Shown piece after piece: positions 1-8,483 of a stretch of DNA of 64,000 nucleotides. Positions within the stretch are counted from its first letter, which is position 1. Each line of letters opens with the position of its first letter. The position numbers and the translations under genes are program-made. The notes below the pieces were generated by a model. That model was not told the origin of the DNA. It did not search any database and saw only the letters and a list, made by a program, of their open reading frames with translations. The DNA is from CAZMCT01 sp964564785 (lineage in GTDB: Bacteria > Planctomycetota > Phycisphaerae > UBA1845 > Fen-1342), in contig CAZMCT010000003.1 of assembly GCA_964564785.1 (NCBI GenBank), positions 1 through 64,000 on the forward strand, written 5' to 3'.

Positions 1-938
1 GCGCCACACCGTTGAGCACAACGCCGCCGGGACCGAGCGCAACGCCGCCCAGGGTCGTGCCCGCAGCGCCGCCGGTTCGCACTGAGCCCGAAACGCGACC
101 GGCTGTTGTTCGGGAACTCCCGCCTCTCGTACCACCTGAGCCACGGACGACACCCGGCCTCGTCGGCACGGAGAGTGCCGGCCCTCCCGCACCCGACAGC
201 CCCGGCACGGCGCTCAATGCCCCGGCCACACGGCAGCCGGCCGTTACGCCGCCGGTCGCCCGCGGGCCGGAGCCGGTCAACCCCGCCACGCTGCCGCCGC
301 CGCCGGCCAAGCCCACCGGCGCGACTCGCAGGTACACCGTGAAAGAGAACGACTACCTGAGTACGATTGCCGAGGAGTTCTTCAAGAACCCCAACGCCTG
401 GAAGCGGATTGCCGACGCCAACCCCGGCATCGACCCTGACAACATCAAGCCCGGTCAGGTGCTCGTGATCCCGATGGACGAGCCCGCCGCGCCTGCACCG
501 GCCGAGAAGAGCGGTGCCGGGGCGACGCCGGCCATGCAGCCGGTGGTGGGCAGCGGTCGGCGGTACGTCGTGAAGGAGGGCGACAACCTGACGCGGATCG
601 CGCGCGAGCAGCTCGGCGACCCGGACCGCGTGCCGGAGATCATCGAGTTGAACCGCGGCAAGATCCGTGACAAGGACACGATCTACGTCGGGCTCGAACT
701 GGAGCTGCCGGCCCCGAAGGAGCCGGCGCCGGCAGCACCCGCGACGCCGAGCGGCCCGGCGGCCAAGGAGCCTGCGCCCACCGGCAAGCCCGCGCCCGCC
801 AAGGCCGGCGGCCCGGACAAGGCCAACGGCGCGGCCAAGGCGCCGGAGAAGGCCAAGAATGCGGGCAAGGCCGCGTCTCCGAAGCCGCCCGCCAAATCAG
901 GTCAGCCGGAGAAGAAGCCCGCCGGCACGCGGACGTAG
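1..938 (+). CDS. LysM-domain protein, 5' end cut by window
   Basis: The reading frame is open from the first base, so the true start probably lies upstream; a TTG at 12 is the first possible start inside the window. The visible product (about 308 residues from that TTG) has a Pro/Ala-rich region, then two LysM repeats at roughly residues 106-154 (RRYTVKENDYLSTIAEEFF) and 183-233 (RRYVVKEGDNLTRIAREQL), and a Lys/Pro/Ala-rich tail. LysM modules of this length bind N-acetylglucosamine polymers such as peptidoglycan. The low-complexity arms suggest a periplasmic spacer or scaffold. No enzymatic domain is visible. The partner enzyme, if any, is unknown. Confidence 0.8.
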   Translation, partial: ATPLSTTPPGPSATPPRVVPAAPPVRTEPETRPAVVRELPPLVPPEPRTTPGLVGTESAGPPAPDSPGTALNAPATRQPAVTPPVARGPEPVNPATLPPPPAKPTGATRRYTVKENDYLSTIAEEFFKNPNAWKRIADANPGIDPDNIKPGQVLVIPMDEPAAPAPAEKSGAGATPAMQPVVGSGRRYVVKEGDNLTRIAREQLGDPDRVPEIIELNRGKIRDKDTIYVGLELELPAPKEPAPAAPATPSGPAAKEPAPTGKPAPAKAGGPDKANGAAKAPEKAKNAGKAASPKPPAKSGQPEKKPAGTRT

Positions 939-1052
939 CCGCTACCGGCAGCGTTACGCGCGGTCCGATTGCGAAACGGAGCGAGGAGGGATCCGGGCGG
1001 GGAGGTCAATCGACGTTCGTCGGGGTTTCGGGCCCGCAGCGGATGGTGCGGG

Positions 1053-1370
1053 CTACAACCCGAGTTGCTTCAGCGTGTCCCCCCAGTTGGTGAACCGCAC
1101 CGCGCGGTCGTCGATCCACACGTCGGCCACCGGTTTGCCGAGCTGGATGCCGTCGTACGTGAAACCGTGCTGGTCGAGCCAGTGCTTGGTGACGCGGTAT
1201 TCACCCCAGCCGCGAGCGCTGTAGATGACAATGATGTAGCCGGCGGCCCGGAGTTTCTCGAGCGCCTCACGGGCGCCGGCGATCGGCTCGGCCAACGGCC
1301 GGTCGTGGAACTGCTCCTCGGTGCACAGGACGCCGTCGAGGTCGACCATGATGGTTCGTGGGCGGGGCAT
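1053..1370 (-). CDS. Small HAD-superfamily phosphatase
   Basis: A 105-residue protein starting at an ATG with a good ribosome binding site (AAGGAG, 7 nt before it). It carries HAD motif I near the N-terminus (MVDLDGVLC, with the two Asp), a Ser/Ala motif II (IVIYSARGWGEY) and a motif IV-like acidic pair (ADVWIDDRAV) with a Lys just before it (GKPV). This is the minimal layout of small HAD hydrolases annotated near capsule or nucleotide metabolism. The substrate cannot be told from sequence. It is convergent with the upstream LysM gene and divergent from cmk. A longer in-frame extension upstream (to 2225) is only the antisense shadow of cmk. Confidence 0.85.
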   Translation of the reverse strand: MPRPRTIMVDLDGVLCTEEQFHDRPLAEPIAGAREALEKLRAAGYIIVIYSARGWGEYRVTKHWLDQHGFTYDGIQLGKPVADVWIDDRAVRFTNWGDTLKQLGL

Positions 1371-1459
1371 GCGCGACTCCTTGCGCCGCGATTTTGACTC
1401 GTTTGCATCGAGTTGACCAGCGGTGCGGCTGCGTCCCTGCGCGCCGCGTGCGCGGCCGG

Positions 1460-1465
1460 TATAAT
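1460..1465 (+). promoter_or_regulatory. Possible -10 box upstream of cmk
   Basis: A perfect TATAAT sits 52 nt upstream of the cmk start, in otherwise very GC-rich DNA. No good -35 hexamer is visible at 16-18 nt, so this is only a candidate. Confidence 0.35.
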
Positions 1466-1517
1466 CCGCGGCCAATGCCGCGGCGTGGCGGCACGCAGGC
1501 GGAGGCAGGGTGTCCGC

Positions 1518-2189
1518 GTGATCATCACCATTGATGGACCGGCCGGTTCGGGCAAGAGCACGACGGCCCGGAAGCTCGCGGCCCGGTTGGGGATTCCGTA
1601 CCTCGACACCGGGGCGATGTACCGCGTGGTGACGCTGGCGGCGCTGGAGGACGGGGTCGACCTGCACGATGAGGCGGCTCTGACGGCGCTGGCGGAGCGG
1701 GGCGATTTCCAGCTCGACCCGGGGCCGACGCACATCCGCGTGACGCTTCGCGGTCGCGATGTCACCGAGGCGATTCGCTCGATGCGCGTGAGCGAGCACA
1801 CGCGGTTCATCGCGGCCTCGCCGGGCGTGCGGCGGGCGCTGATCGCCAAGCAGCGCGAGATCGCGCGGCGCTTCGGGTCGCTGGTCACGGAGGGCCGCGA
1901 CCAGGGCACGGCTGCCTTCCCCGACGCGGATGCGAAGTTCTTCCTCGACGCGGCGCTCGAGAGGCGGGCCGAGCGGCGGTTGCACGACCTGCTGGCCGAT
2001 GGCGAGGAGGTCACACCGGAGCAAGTGCTGGCGAACCTGGATGAGCGTGACCGCACGGACAGCGAGCGGCTGGTCGCCCCGCTGGCCGTGCCGGAGGGGG
2101 CGGTGCGGATCGACACGACGCACCTGAGCATCGCGGAGGTGCTGGAGCGGATCGAGTCGCACTTGCGGCTCTCCAAGTCGGGACCGTGA
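1518..2189 (+). CDS. cmk: Cytidylate kinase
   Basis: Phosphorylates CMP and dCMP with ATP in pyrimidine salvage and nucleotide supply. The 223-residue product has the P-loop GPAGSGKST at residues 6-14, the family motif LDTGAMYRVV, and the late motif TEGRDQGTAAFPDA (family form GRDxGTxVFPxA), followed by a LID-like ERRAERR. Length is normal (about 220). I chose the GTG at 1518 because it directly precedes the conserved beta strand (VIITIDGPAG) and follows a purine-rich GGAGG at 1501; the frame is open 35 codons further upstream but that stretch has no family similarity. plsC follows 40 nt downstream, probably in the same operon. Confidence 0.95.
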   Translation: MIITIDGPAGSGKSTTARKLAARLGIPYLDTGAMYRVVTLAALEDGVDLHDEAALTALAERGDFQLDPGPTHIRVTLRGRDVTEAIRSMRVSEHTRFIAASPGVRRALIAKQREIARRFGSLVTEGRDQGTAAFPDADAKFFLDAALERRAERRLHDLLADGEEVTPEQVLANLDERDRTDSERLVAPLAVPEGAVRIDTTHLSIAEVLERIESHLRLSKSGP

Positions 2190-2229
2190 GGGTGCGGCCG
2201 CTTGGCGGCCGCCGGTTTGCGGCACGCAG

Positions 2230-2946
2230 GTGCGGCGCGTGGTTTGTGAACCGCGAGCGGCCAGCGCTTTCGGAAGGTTGGGGCTGAGAACGAGACGGTT
2301 TATCGTGCGTCGCAGCTATCGTTTTCTACGACTGCTCTCGCAACTGCTGTTCATCGCCCTGTTCCGCGGGCGGGTGTTCGGCACGCAGCGCGTGCCGCGC
2401 TGCGGCGGCGTGCTGCTGGTCAGCAACCACCAGAGCTTCCTCGACCCGGTGCTGGCGACGCTGGCGATCCCGCGCGAGTGCAACTACATGGCCCGCGACA
2501 CGCTGTTCGCGGTGCCGTGGCTGCGGCCGATCATCGAGTTTCTGAACGCGTTTCCGGTGAAGCGCGACACGGCCGACCTGGGGGCGATCAAGGAGACGCT
2601 GCGACGCCTGAAGGCGGGCAAGCTCGTGCTCGCGTTCCCCGAGGGAACGCGGACGAGCGATGGGTCGATCGGGCCGATGCGGGCGGGCGTGGTGCTGCTG
2701 GCCCGCAAGGCCCGCGTGCCGATCGTGCCGATGGTGATCCTGGGGGCGTACCGGGCCTGGCCGCGCACGGCCCGCTGGCCGCACCCGGCCCCCGTGGTCG
2801 TCGCGTACGGCGAGCCGCTGCGACCGGACGAGCACCCGGAATGGAGCGATGAGGCGTGCGTTGCGCACGTGCGTGAGGCGGTACTCGCGCTTCAGCAGCG
2901 GTATTCGCGGCTGCTGTCAATCCGGTGTCGCGGTGTTCCCGGATGA
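2230..2946 (+). CDS. plsC: 1-acyl-sn-glycerol-3-phosphate acyltransferase (PlsC family)
   Basis: Transfers an acyl chain to lysophosphatidic acid in phospholipid synthesis, at the inner membrane. The catalytic HX4D block is NHQSFLD and the substrate-binding block is FPEGTRT, both correctly spaced. An early hydrophobic stretch (FLRLLSQLLFIALF) suits a membrane-anchored acyltransferase. The listed GTG at 2230 gives 238 residues; the in-frame TTG at 2278 or GTG at 2305 are credible alternatives because the first 25 residues look unconserved. It lies between cmk and coaX on the same strand. Being a PlsC-family member is secure; the exact acyl acceptor is inferred. Confidence 0.88.
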   Translation: MRRVVCEPRAASAFGRLGLRTRRFIVRRSYRFLRLLSQLLFIALFRGRVFGTQRVPRCGGVLLVSNHQSFLDPVLATLAIPRECNYMARDTLFAVPWLRPIIEFLNAFPVKRDTADLGAIKETLRRLKAGKLVLAFPEGTRTSDGSIGPMRAGVVLLARKARVPIVPMVILGAYRAWPRTARWPHPAPVVVAYGEPLRPDEHPEWSDEACVAHVREAVLALQQRYSRLLSIRCRGVPG

Positions 2947-3038
2947 CGCCGCGCGGCGCACCGGGCCGAAAGAGGATTGACGCGGGCGGGGCCGGCGGTA
3001 ACGTGCGCAGCGGGAGTGTTTGGAGAACGGAGTCGCGC

Positions 3039-3821
3039 TTGAGTCGTAGCGTCGAACCGGCAGATGCACTGCTGGTGGTCGATATTGGAAACTCGCGGAT
3101 CGGGCTGGGGATCTGGGATCACGACGGCCTGCACGATGCCCGGCGGGTCCCGGCCGACCAGCCGGAGGAACTGCGCGCGGCCGTGACGGAGATCTGGTCG
3201 CGGATGCCGGCGGGGAAGCGGGCGGTGGTGCTCGCGAGTGTCGCACCGCGCACAACGGCGGTGATGGCGGCGCTGCTCGAGGACATCACGGGCTGCGAGC
3301 CGGTGCGTGTGGGGGAGGACATTCCGCTGCCGATGCCGGTCGAAGTCGCGGACGAGCACGAGGTGGGGGTGGACCGGGTGTGCAGCGCGGCGGCCGCATT
3401 CGAGCGGGTGGGGGCGGCTTGCGCCGTCGCGTCGTTCGGGACGGCGATCACGGTCGACTGCGTCTCGGCCGAAGGGCGATTCCTGGGCGGCGCGATTCTC
3501 CCCGGGATGCAGATGAGTTGCAACGCGCTGCACGCGGGGACGGCGCTGCTGCCGCGCGTCAGCCCCGCGGCCCCCAGCGCCGTCTTCGGGCGCAGCACGC
3601 ACGAAGCCATTGTCAACGGCGTGGTTTACGGGGTGCTCGGTGCGCTGCGCGAGATCGTCGAGCGGTATGCGACGGAGCTGCGCGAGTGGCCCAAGCTGGT
3701 CATCACCGGCGGTAACGCGCCGCTCGTGGCCGAGCTGGCCGACTACGTCGACGCCGTCGTGCCCGATCTGTGCCTGATGGGTGTGGCGCTGGCGTACCGC
3801 GAAGCCGCGGGTCAGCCGTGA
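3039..3821 (+). CDS. coaX: Type III pantothenate kinase
   Basis: First step of coenzyme A synthesis (pantothenate to 4'-phosphopantothenate). The 260-residue product has the type III signatures: DIGNSR phosphate loop near residue 15, the GVDRVCSAAAA block, and FGTAITVDCV with the catalytic Asp. The chosen start is TTG at 3039 with CGGAG six nt upstream, just ahead of the conserved ALLVVDIGN strand. The frame is open back to 2925, where it would overlap plsC, but that extension has no family similarity. Its stop codon overlaps the GTG of the next gene (GTGA), suggesting translational coupling. Confidence 0.92.
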   Translation: MSRSVEPADALLVVDIGNSRIGLGIWDHDGLHDARRVPADQPEELRAAVTEIWSRMPAGKRAVVLASVAPRTTAVMAALLEDITGCEPVRVGEDIPLPMPVEVADEHEVGVDRVCSAAAAFERVGAACAVASFGTAITVDCVSAEGRFLGGAILPGMQMSCNALHAGTALLPRVSPAAPSAVFGRSTHEAIVNGVVYGVLGALREIVERYATELREWPKLVITGGNAPLVAELADYVDAVVPDLCLMGVALAYREAAGQP

Positions 3822-5014
3822 GCGGGGAGGGTATCAAGGAATCAAGAGTTGCGGCAATCGCGGGACCGGAGCGGCTGGGCGCCCTCCGCGCGTTGACGGG
3901 CGCAGGGCCGGCCGCCGTGGCTGTGATCGAGTTGCGCGGGCCCGCGACAGCAGAGTTCCTCGCGCGACATCTGCGCTTGCGGACCGGCGGGTTGCTGAAA
4001 GCCGGGCAGGTCCGGCGCGGTGAATTGCTGGACGCGGCCGGCGAAGCATTCGACGATGTACTTGTGTCGGTGCATGCCGGGCCGCCGGACTGGGAAGTCC
4101 GTCTGCACCTGCACGGGAACCCCGTGCTTACGCGCATGTGCCTCGAGCTGGGCCGGGCGTGCGGGCTCGCTCCCGGCGACAATTGCGACCCGCCGTGGGC
4201 GGCGGACGACGGCATCGAGGCCGAGGCTCTGTCGCTGCTGCCGCACCTGTCCACAACACGCGGGGCATGGTGGCTGCTGCGGAACCTCGCGCAATTCCGC
4301 GCGCGCCTCCGAGACCTTATGCTGCGCCTGGACCGTGGCGAAGAGCCCTCCGCGATCGCTGCGGCCGCCGCGGAGCTGGCCAACGCGCCCGACGTGGTCG
4401 GCTGGTTCGCCCGTGCCGTGCGGATTGTGCTCATTGGCCCGCCGAACGCGGGCAAGAGCACACTTGCCAACGCACTCGCCGATCGCACGGTTAGCCTCGT
4501 TTCCGCTCAACCGGGCACGACACGTGACTGGCTCGAGGTGCCCGGTGAACTGGCGGGGTATCCGGTGGTGTGGATCGACACCGCGGGGCTGCGACGGGGG
4601 GACGACGCGCTCGAGAACCTGGCGGTCGAGCGTACGCGGCAGGTACTCGCGACCGCGGACAGCGTGGTGGCCGTCCTCGATTGTGAGCGGGCGGATGACC
4701 CGGCCCAGCGCGACTTCCTTGCCTCGTACGCGCGGCTCACGGTGGCGGCGGCCGCGCTGAACAAGTGTGATACGGCGGGGCCGGAGCGGCTCCGCGAGTT
4801 GCTGCCGACCGGCTGGGGGTCGGCGGTGGCGATCTCGGCCCGGGAACGGCGGGGCCTGGAGGTGCTGGCGCAGGCCATTCTGGGAGCGCTGGGACGCGGG
4901 GCGAGTCCACCGCTCGGGTGCGCGTTCACCGACCGGCAGCGGGAAGCGTTGCGGAGCGCAGCGGAGGGGGGCAGGTGCAAGATGTTTCTGGAAAGGTGTT
5001 TAGCGGCCCGTTGA
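3818..5014 (+). CDS. MnmE-like GTPase lacking the C-terminal CIGK end
   Basis: The 398-residue product has an N-terminal region similar to the MnmE dimerisation domain (about residues 10-110), a helical part, then a G domain with G1 GPPNAGKST, G2 TTRD, G3 DTAGLR and G4 NKCD. In MnmE this GTPase works with MnmG to modify uridine 34 of tRNAs. The usual protein is about 450 residues and ends in an FCIGK-type motif whose Cys is needed for modification. Here the helical domain breaks off shortly after RQREALRSAAEGG and the protein ends in ERCLAAR. A REP-like repeat begins at the stop codon. The GTG start overlaps the coaX stop by 4 nt. It may be truncated or a non-modifying paralogue. Confidence 0.8.
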   Translation: MSGEGIKESRVAAIAGPERLGALRALTGAGPAAVAVIELRGPATAEFLARHLRLRTGGLLKAGQVRRGELLDAAGEAFDDVLVSVHAGPPDWEVRLHLHGNPVLTRMCLELGRACGLAPGDNCDPPWAADDGIEAEALSLLPHLSTTRGAWWLLRNLAQFRARLRDLMLRLDRGEEPSAIAAAAAELANAPDVVGWFARAVRIVLIGPPNAGKSTLANALADRTVSLVSAQPGTTRDWLEVPGELAGYPVVWIDTAGLRRGDDALENLAVERTRQVLATADSVVAVLDCERADDPAQRDFLASYARLTVAAAALNKCDTAGPERLRELLPTGWGSAVAISARERRGLEVLAQAILGALGRGASPPLGCAFTDRQREALRSAAEGGRCKMFLERCLAAR

Positions 5015-5114
5015 GGAAGGGGGATTGGCTCCGCGCCGCCCCAACATCACGGTAGCGCCGACAGCGACTCCGGCAGTTCCTGCGACTCCCGCGGTGCCTG
5101 TCCCCTTTTTCAAC
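5013..5114 (+). repeat. REP-like element, copy 1
   Basis: The left end reads GGGGGATTGGCTCCGCGC and the right end GCGGTGCCTGTCCCCTTTTT. Reverse complementing the right end gives AAAAAGGGGACAGGCACCGC, which matches the left end imperfectly, so this is an inverted-repeat element of about 100 bp. A second copy lies at 40408-40506. Ends of this kind are typical of REP elements mobilised by REP-associated tyrosine transposases (from memory); no transposase gene is in the window. The rest of the 5015-5261 spacer holds a weak promoter-like pair (TTGCCG at 5166, TAGCAT at 5190) before the next gene. Confidence 0.65.
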
Positions 5115-5261
5115 GGGGTGTTTCGGGGTAGGTGGGGGCCGGGTGTAGTTATCGGACACGTGCCGTTGCCGGTCTCGGCCGGGGCACGCTAGCATATTGT
5201 CGATGAGGCCCGGGCGTGCTTCATCGCCCGGCACGACTGGCAACGGCCGGAGCACCCGGAC

Positions 5262-6530
5262 TTGATCGTTCTGATGGGGTTGGTGCTGCTGGTACTGACC
5301 CTATACATCTCTACGCTGAGCTTTGCGCTGGCGGGTTACTCGCGGGCGCGACTGGTCGCGCGGGTGGGGGAAGGGCCGCGCGAGCGCTGGCTGGAATGGT
5401 TGGACGAGCACGAATGGGAGGTTCAGACGCAGACGGCGCTACTGCGGCTGCTGCTGAACCTCGGCTTTCTGGCGCTGCTGATCGTGTTCTATCGGGTCAA
5501 CCTCGGCCGGCCGGCCGATCTGTGGATGGCGTGCGAGGCGGGGCTCGTGAGCCTGGTGCTGCTGGGGTTGTTCGCGGTGGTGATTCCGCAGGCGTTGGCG
5601 GTGCATGCGGGTGAGGCGATCCTGGCCCGCAGTTTCGTGTTGCTGGCGGGTTTGCGGGTGGCGTTGTGGCCGTGCGGCCGGTTCTTCGGCGTGGTGGAGT
5701 TTGTGGTCCGGCGGCTGCTGGGCAAGGCGGAGATGACGGCGGCGGCGGAGACGGAGCGGGCGGAGCAGGAGATTCTCGACGCGGTGTCGGAGGGCGAGGC
5801 GGCCGGCGCGGTGGACGAGGAAAAGAAGGAGATGATCAAGTCGGTGTTCGAGCTCGACGAGACGGCGGTGAGCGCGATCATGACGCCGCGGACGGACATT
5901 GACGCGGTGCCGGCGGATGCGAGCTACGACGAGGTGCGGGGGCTGATTCTGCGGAGCGGGCACTCGCGGATTCCGGTGTACGAGAACTCGGTGGACCACA
6001 TCATCGGGGTGCTGTACGCGAAGGATTTGCTGCGACTGAACCCCGGGGAGCCGTTCGACGCCCGGCAGGTGATGCGGGCGGTGCCGTATGTGCCGGAGAC
6101 CAAGACACTGGACGAGCTGCTGAACGAGTTTCGGGCGACGAAAGTGCAAATCGCGATCGTCCTGGACGAGTACGGCGGGACGGCCGGGCTGGCGACGCTG
6201 GAGGACATCCTCGAGGAGCTGGTGGGGGAGATCGACGACGAATACGACCAGCGGCCGCCGCCGGCGATGACGCGGCTGGCCCCCGACACGCTGGAGGTGG
6301 ATGCGCGGCTGCACATCAGCGAGATCAACGCGGAGCTGGAGATCGAGCTGCCGGAGGAGGCGGACTACGAGACCATCGGCGGGTTCGTCTTCGCAACGCT
6401 GGGGAAAATCCCCGCGGCGGGGGAGGAGTTCCAGCACGGGAACATCCGGGTGCGGATCGTGGAGGCCGAGGCGCGGCGGATCAAGCGGCTACAGATTCAC
6501 GTGTTGCGGGAGAAGGCGGAGGCGACGTAA
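5262..6530 (+). CDS. CNNM/CorC (HlyC)-family transporter with CBS pair
   Basis: A 422-residue inner-membrane protein. Residues 1-150 form a DUF21/CNNM-type membrane domain with about four hydrophobic segments. Two CBS motifs follow (SAIMTPRTDIDAVP and, after GHSRIPVYENSVDHIIGVLYAKDLL, a second unit with VQIAIVLDEYGGTAGLATLEDILEELVGEIDDEYD), then a C-terminal CorC_HlyC domain (YETIGGFVF). The family is linked to Mg2+ or Co2+ efflux; the old name haemolysin is misleading. The start is TTG at 5262 after a GGAG; an in-frame ATG at 5274 is the alternative. It is followed by a heptanucleotide-repeat spacer and gltX. Confidence 0.9.
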   Translation: MIVLMGLVLLVLTLYISTLSFALAGYSRARLVARVGEGPRERWLEWLDEHEWEVQTQTALLRLLLNLGFLALLIVFYRVNLGRPADLWMACEAGLVSLVLLGLFAVVIPQALAVHAGEAILARSFVLLAGLRVALWPCGRFFGVVEFVVRRLLGKAEMTAAAETERAEQEILDAVSEGEAAGAVDEEKKEMIKSVFELDETAVSAIMTPRTDIDAVPADASYDEVRGLILRSGHSRIPVYENSVDHIIGVLYAKDLLRLNPGEPFDARQVMRAVPYVPETKTLDELLNEFRATKVQIAIVLDEYGGTAGLATLEDILEELVGEIDDEYDQRPPPAMTRLAPDTLEVDARLHISEINAELEIELPEEADYETIGGFVFATLGKIPAAGEEFQHGNIRVRIVEAEARRIKRLQIHVLREKAEAT

Positions 6531-6537
6531 CGCGCAG

Positions 6538-6635
6538 AATTGAGAATGCCGAATGAAGAATGCCGACGGAAGGATGCCGAACGCGGCACGTTGGAGCTTC
6601 TGCATCCTGTAGCCTGCCTTCTGCATTCTGAATGA
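6538..6635. repeat. Degenerate heptanucleotide repeats, inverted pair
   Basis: From 6538 to 6586 seven successive 7-mers vary around AATGCCG; from 6601 to 6635 five successive 7-mers vary around TGCATTC, which is roughly the reverse complement. The two arrays face each other across about 14 bp, so the RNA could fold into a long imperfect hairpin. They fill the spacer between the CorC-type gene and gltX. Confidence 0.7.
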
Positions 6636-6661
6636 TGCTGACGGTCTTCACGAGGCCCACC

Positions 6662-8290
6662 ATGATCCGCACACGATTCGCCCCGTCCCCCACCGGCTAC
6701 CTGCACATCGGCGGGGCCCGGACCGCGCTGTTCAACTTTCTCCTGGCGCGGCGGCTCGGCGGGCGGTTCGTGCTGCGGATCGAGGACACCGATCAGACCC
6801 GCAACATCGAGCGGGCCGACGAGAAGCTGATGGAGGATCTGCGCTGGCTCGGCCTGATGTGGGACGAGGGGCCGGGGGTCGGCGGGCCCGCCGGCGAGTA
6901 CTACCAGAGCCGCCGGCGCGCGCTGTACGACGCGGCGGCCCGGCGGTTGCTCGACGCGGGGCGGGCGTACTACGCGTTCGAGACGCCGGAAGAGCTCGAT
7001 GCGATGCGCAAGGCCGCGGTGCAGCGCGGGGAGAAGGGGTTTCGCTACCGGGCCCGCGGACCGGCCCCGTCCGAGGCCGACGCGCAGCGGGCCCGCGACG
7101 CCGGCCGCCCGGTGGTGATCCGCTTCCGCATGCCCGAGTGCGACTTCACCGTCCCGGACCGCATCCTCGGCGACGTGAGTATCCGGGCCGACGAGCTGAG
7201 CGACTTCGTGATCGTCAAGCGTGACGGTTTTCCCACCTACAACTACGCCGTGGTGGTCGACGACGCCGACATGCAGATCACGCACGTGCTCCGCGGCCAG
7301 GAGCACCTGATGAACACGCCCGGCCAGATGGCACTGTACGAAGCGCTGGGCTTGGCGCCACCCGCGTTCGCCCATCTCCCGATCATCTTCAACATGTCGG
7401 GCACGAAGATGAGCAAGCGCGAGAAGGACAAGGTGGTGCGCGACGCGGCGAACGCGGCTGGGTTGGACGAGGCGCGGATCGCGGAACTCGCCGGGGTCGC
7501 CGATGCGGCGCTGGTCACGGCCTGGCGCCAGGGTGACACGCAGCTCCCGGCCGAGGCGCTCCAGCGGCTGGCGCGGGCTCTGGCGGTGCACCTGCCCGAG
7601 ATCGACATCCACGACTTCCGCCGCAGCGGCTACTTACCCGAGGTGCTGGTCAACTTCATCGCGCTGCTCGGCTGGTCGCCGGGCGACGGCCGCGAGCAGT
7701 TCACGCTCGAGGAGCTGTGCGGCGTGTTCGAGCTCGAGCGCGTCGGCCGGACCAACGCCCGGTTCGACCGCGAGAAACTGCTGGCGTTCAACACCGTGGC
7801 GCTGGAGGCGGCATCGCCCGAGAGGAAGCTGGCCGGGGCGCGGGACTGGCTGAGCGTGAACGAGCCGGGGCCGTTTCACGGGCTCGATGACAATATGCTC
7901 GCGCGCGTGCTGGAGATGTGTCGCGGGTTCCGTACCTACGCCGACCTCGAGCTCAAGGCGGGTGCACTGTTTGTTGCGGACGAGGACATCAAGTACGACC
8001 CGAAGGCGGTCAAGGACTGGCTGCACAAAAGCGAGCGGCTGGGGGTGCGCGTGCTGACGGAGCTGCGCGGCCGGCTCGCGGGGTTGCGCGAGTGGACCGC
8101 GGCCGCGCTCGACGCGGCGGTTCGGGCGTACGCCGAGCAGCAGGGGCTGGGGCTGGGCAAGGTGGCCCAGCCGCTGCGCGTGGCCGTGACCGGCGGCACG
8201 ATCAGCCCGCAGATCTCGGACACGCTCGAAGTGCTCGGCCGCGAGCGGACGCTGCGGCGCATCGATCGCGCGCTGGCCGCGGTGGGGTAG
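6662..8290 (+). CDS. gltX: Glutamate--tRNA ligase
   Basis: Charges tRNA with glutamate (in organisms lacking glutaminyl-tRNA synthetase it often also serves tRNA-Gln). The 542-residue class I enzyme begins MIRTRFAPSPTGYLHIGGAR, with the HIGH-type signature HIGG, and has the KMSKS-type loop KMSKREKDK near residue 253. Motifs TDQTRN and GQEHLMNTPGQ are also typical. The ATG at 6662 starts the conserved sequence; an upstream in-frame ATG at 6632 lies inside the heptanucleotide repeat and is unlikely. The C-terminal anticodon-binding domain (FRTYADLELKAGALF onwards) is complete. The protein is slightly longer than the usual 470-500 residues because of an insert in the catalytic half (about residues 260-310). 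Confidence 0.96.
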   Translation: MIRTRFAPSPTGYLHIGGARTALFNFLLARRLGGRFVLRIEDTDQTRNIERADEKLMEDLRWLGLMWDEGPGVGGPAGEYYQSRRRALYDAAARRLLDAGRAYYAFETPEELDAMRKAAVQRGEKGFRYRARGPAPSEADAQRARDAGRPVVIRFRMPECDFTVPDRILGDVSIRADELSDFVIVKRDGFPTYNYAVVVDDADMQITHVLRGQEHLMNTPGQMALYEALGLAPPAFAHLPIIFNMSGTKMSKREKDKVVRDAANAAGLDEARIAELAGVADAALVTAWRQGDTQLPAEALQRLARALAVHLPEIDIHDFRRSGYLPEVLVNFIALLGWSPGDGREQFTLEELCGVFELERVGRTNARFDREKLLAFNTVALEAASPERKLAGARDWLSVNEPGPFHGLDDNMLARVLEMCRGFRTYADLELKAGALFVADEDIKYDPKAVKDWLHKSERLGVRVLTELRGRLAGLREWTAAALDAAVRAYAEQQGLGLGKVAQPLRVAVTGGTISPQISDTLEVLGRERTLRRIDRALAAVG

Positions 8291-8352
8291 CGGCCGGGCT
8301 CCGTGCCGGCCGTCGTGTTTTCCCGAGCCGCGCGCGGCAGGGAGCGGACACG

Positions 8353-8413
8353 TAGCGGCCGGCGGCTCGCCGGCCGGAGGGCGCTGCAACGGCCTGCGAG
8401 CCGTAGGCCGCTA
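8353..8413. repeat. Twin-hairpin palindromic element
   Basis: Terminal 8-bp inverted repeats TAGCGGCC (8353) and GGCCGCTA (ending 8413) enclose two inner hairpins: GGCCGGCG/CGCCGGCC at 8357-8375 and an ACGGC/GCCGT stem at about 8389-8404. The architecture is the same as in the repeats at 51099, 59549 and 59624, although the sequence differs. It sits between gltX and the lipoprotein promoter. Confidence 0.6.
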
Positions 8414-8452
8414 TCGCTTCCTCAGGGACGGGGCTCGGATCGGGTTTCGCGG

Positions 8453-8458
8453 TATAAT
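8453..8458 (+). promoter_or_regulatory. -10 box of the lipoprotein gene
   Basis: Perfect TATAAT 26 nt before the GTG start at 8484. An ATG overlapping the box (8457) would be an upstream start in the same frame but would sit inside the promoter, which supports the GTG. No strong -35 is visible. Confidence 0.45.
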
Positions 8459-8483
8459 GGCGCGCGACGAGTGGAGGACGGAC

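Noticed and set aside
1413..1517. N-terminal extension of cmk
   Set aside because: Arg/Ala-rich, no family similarity, and it contains the TATAAT box; the GTG at 1518 fits better.
1371..2225. Long N-terminal extension of the HAD phosphatase
   Set aside because: It is antisense to cmk; the ATG at 1370 has a strong ribosome binding site.
5115..5261. Missing C-terminus of the MnmE-like protein after the repeat
   Set aside because: No frame downstream of the element encodes a CIGK-type end or helical continuation, so a simple interruption with the remainder preserved is not supported.
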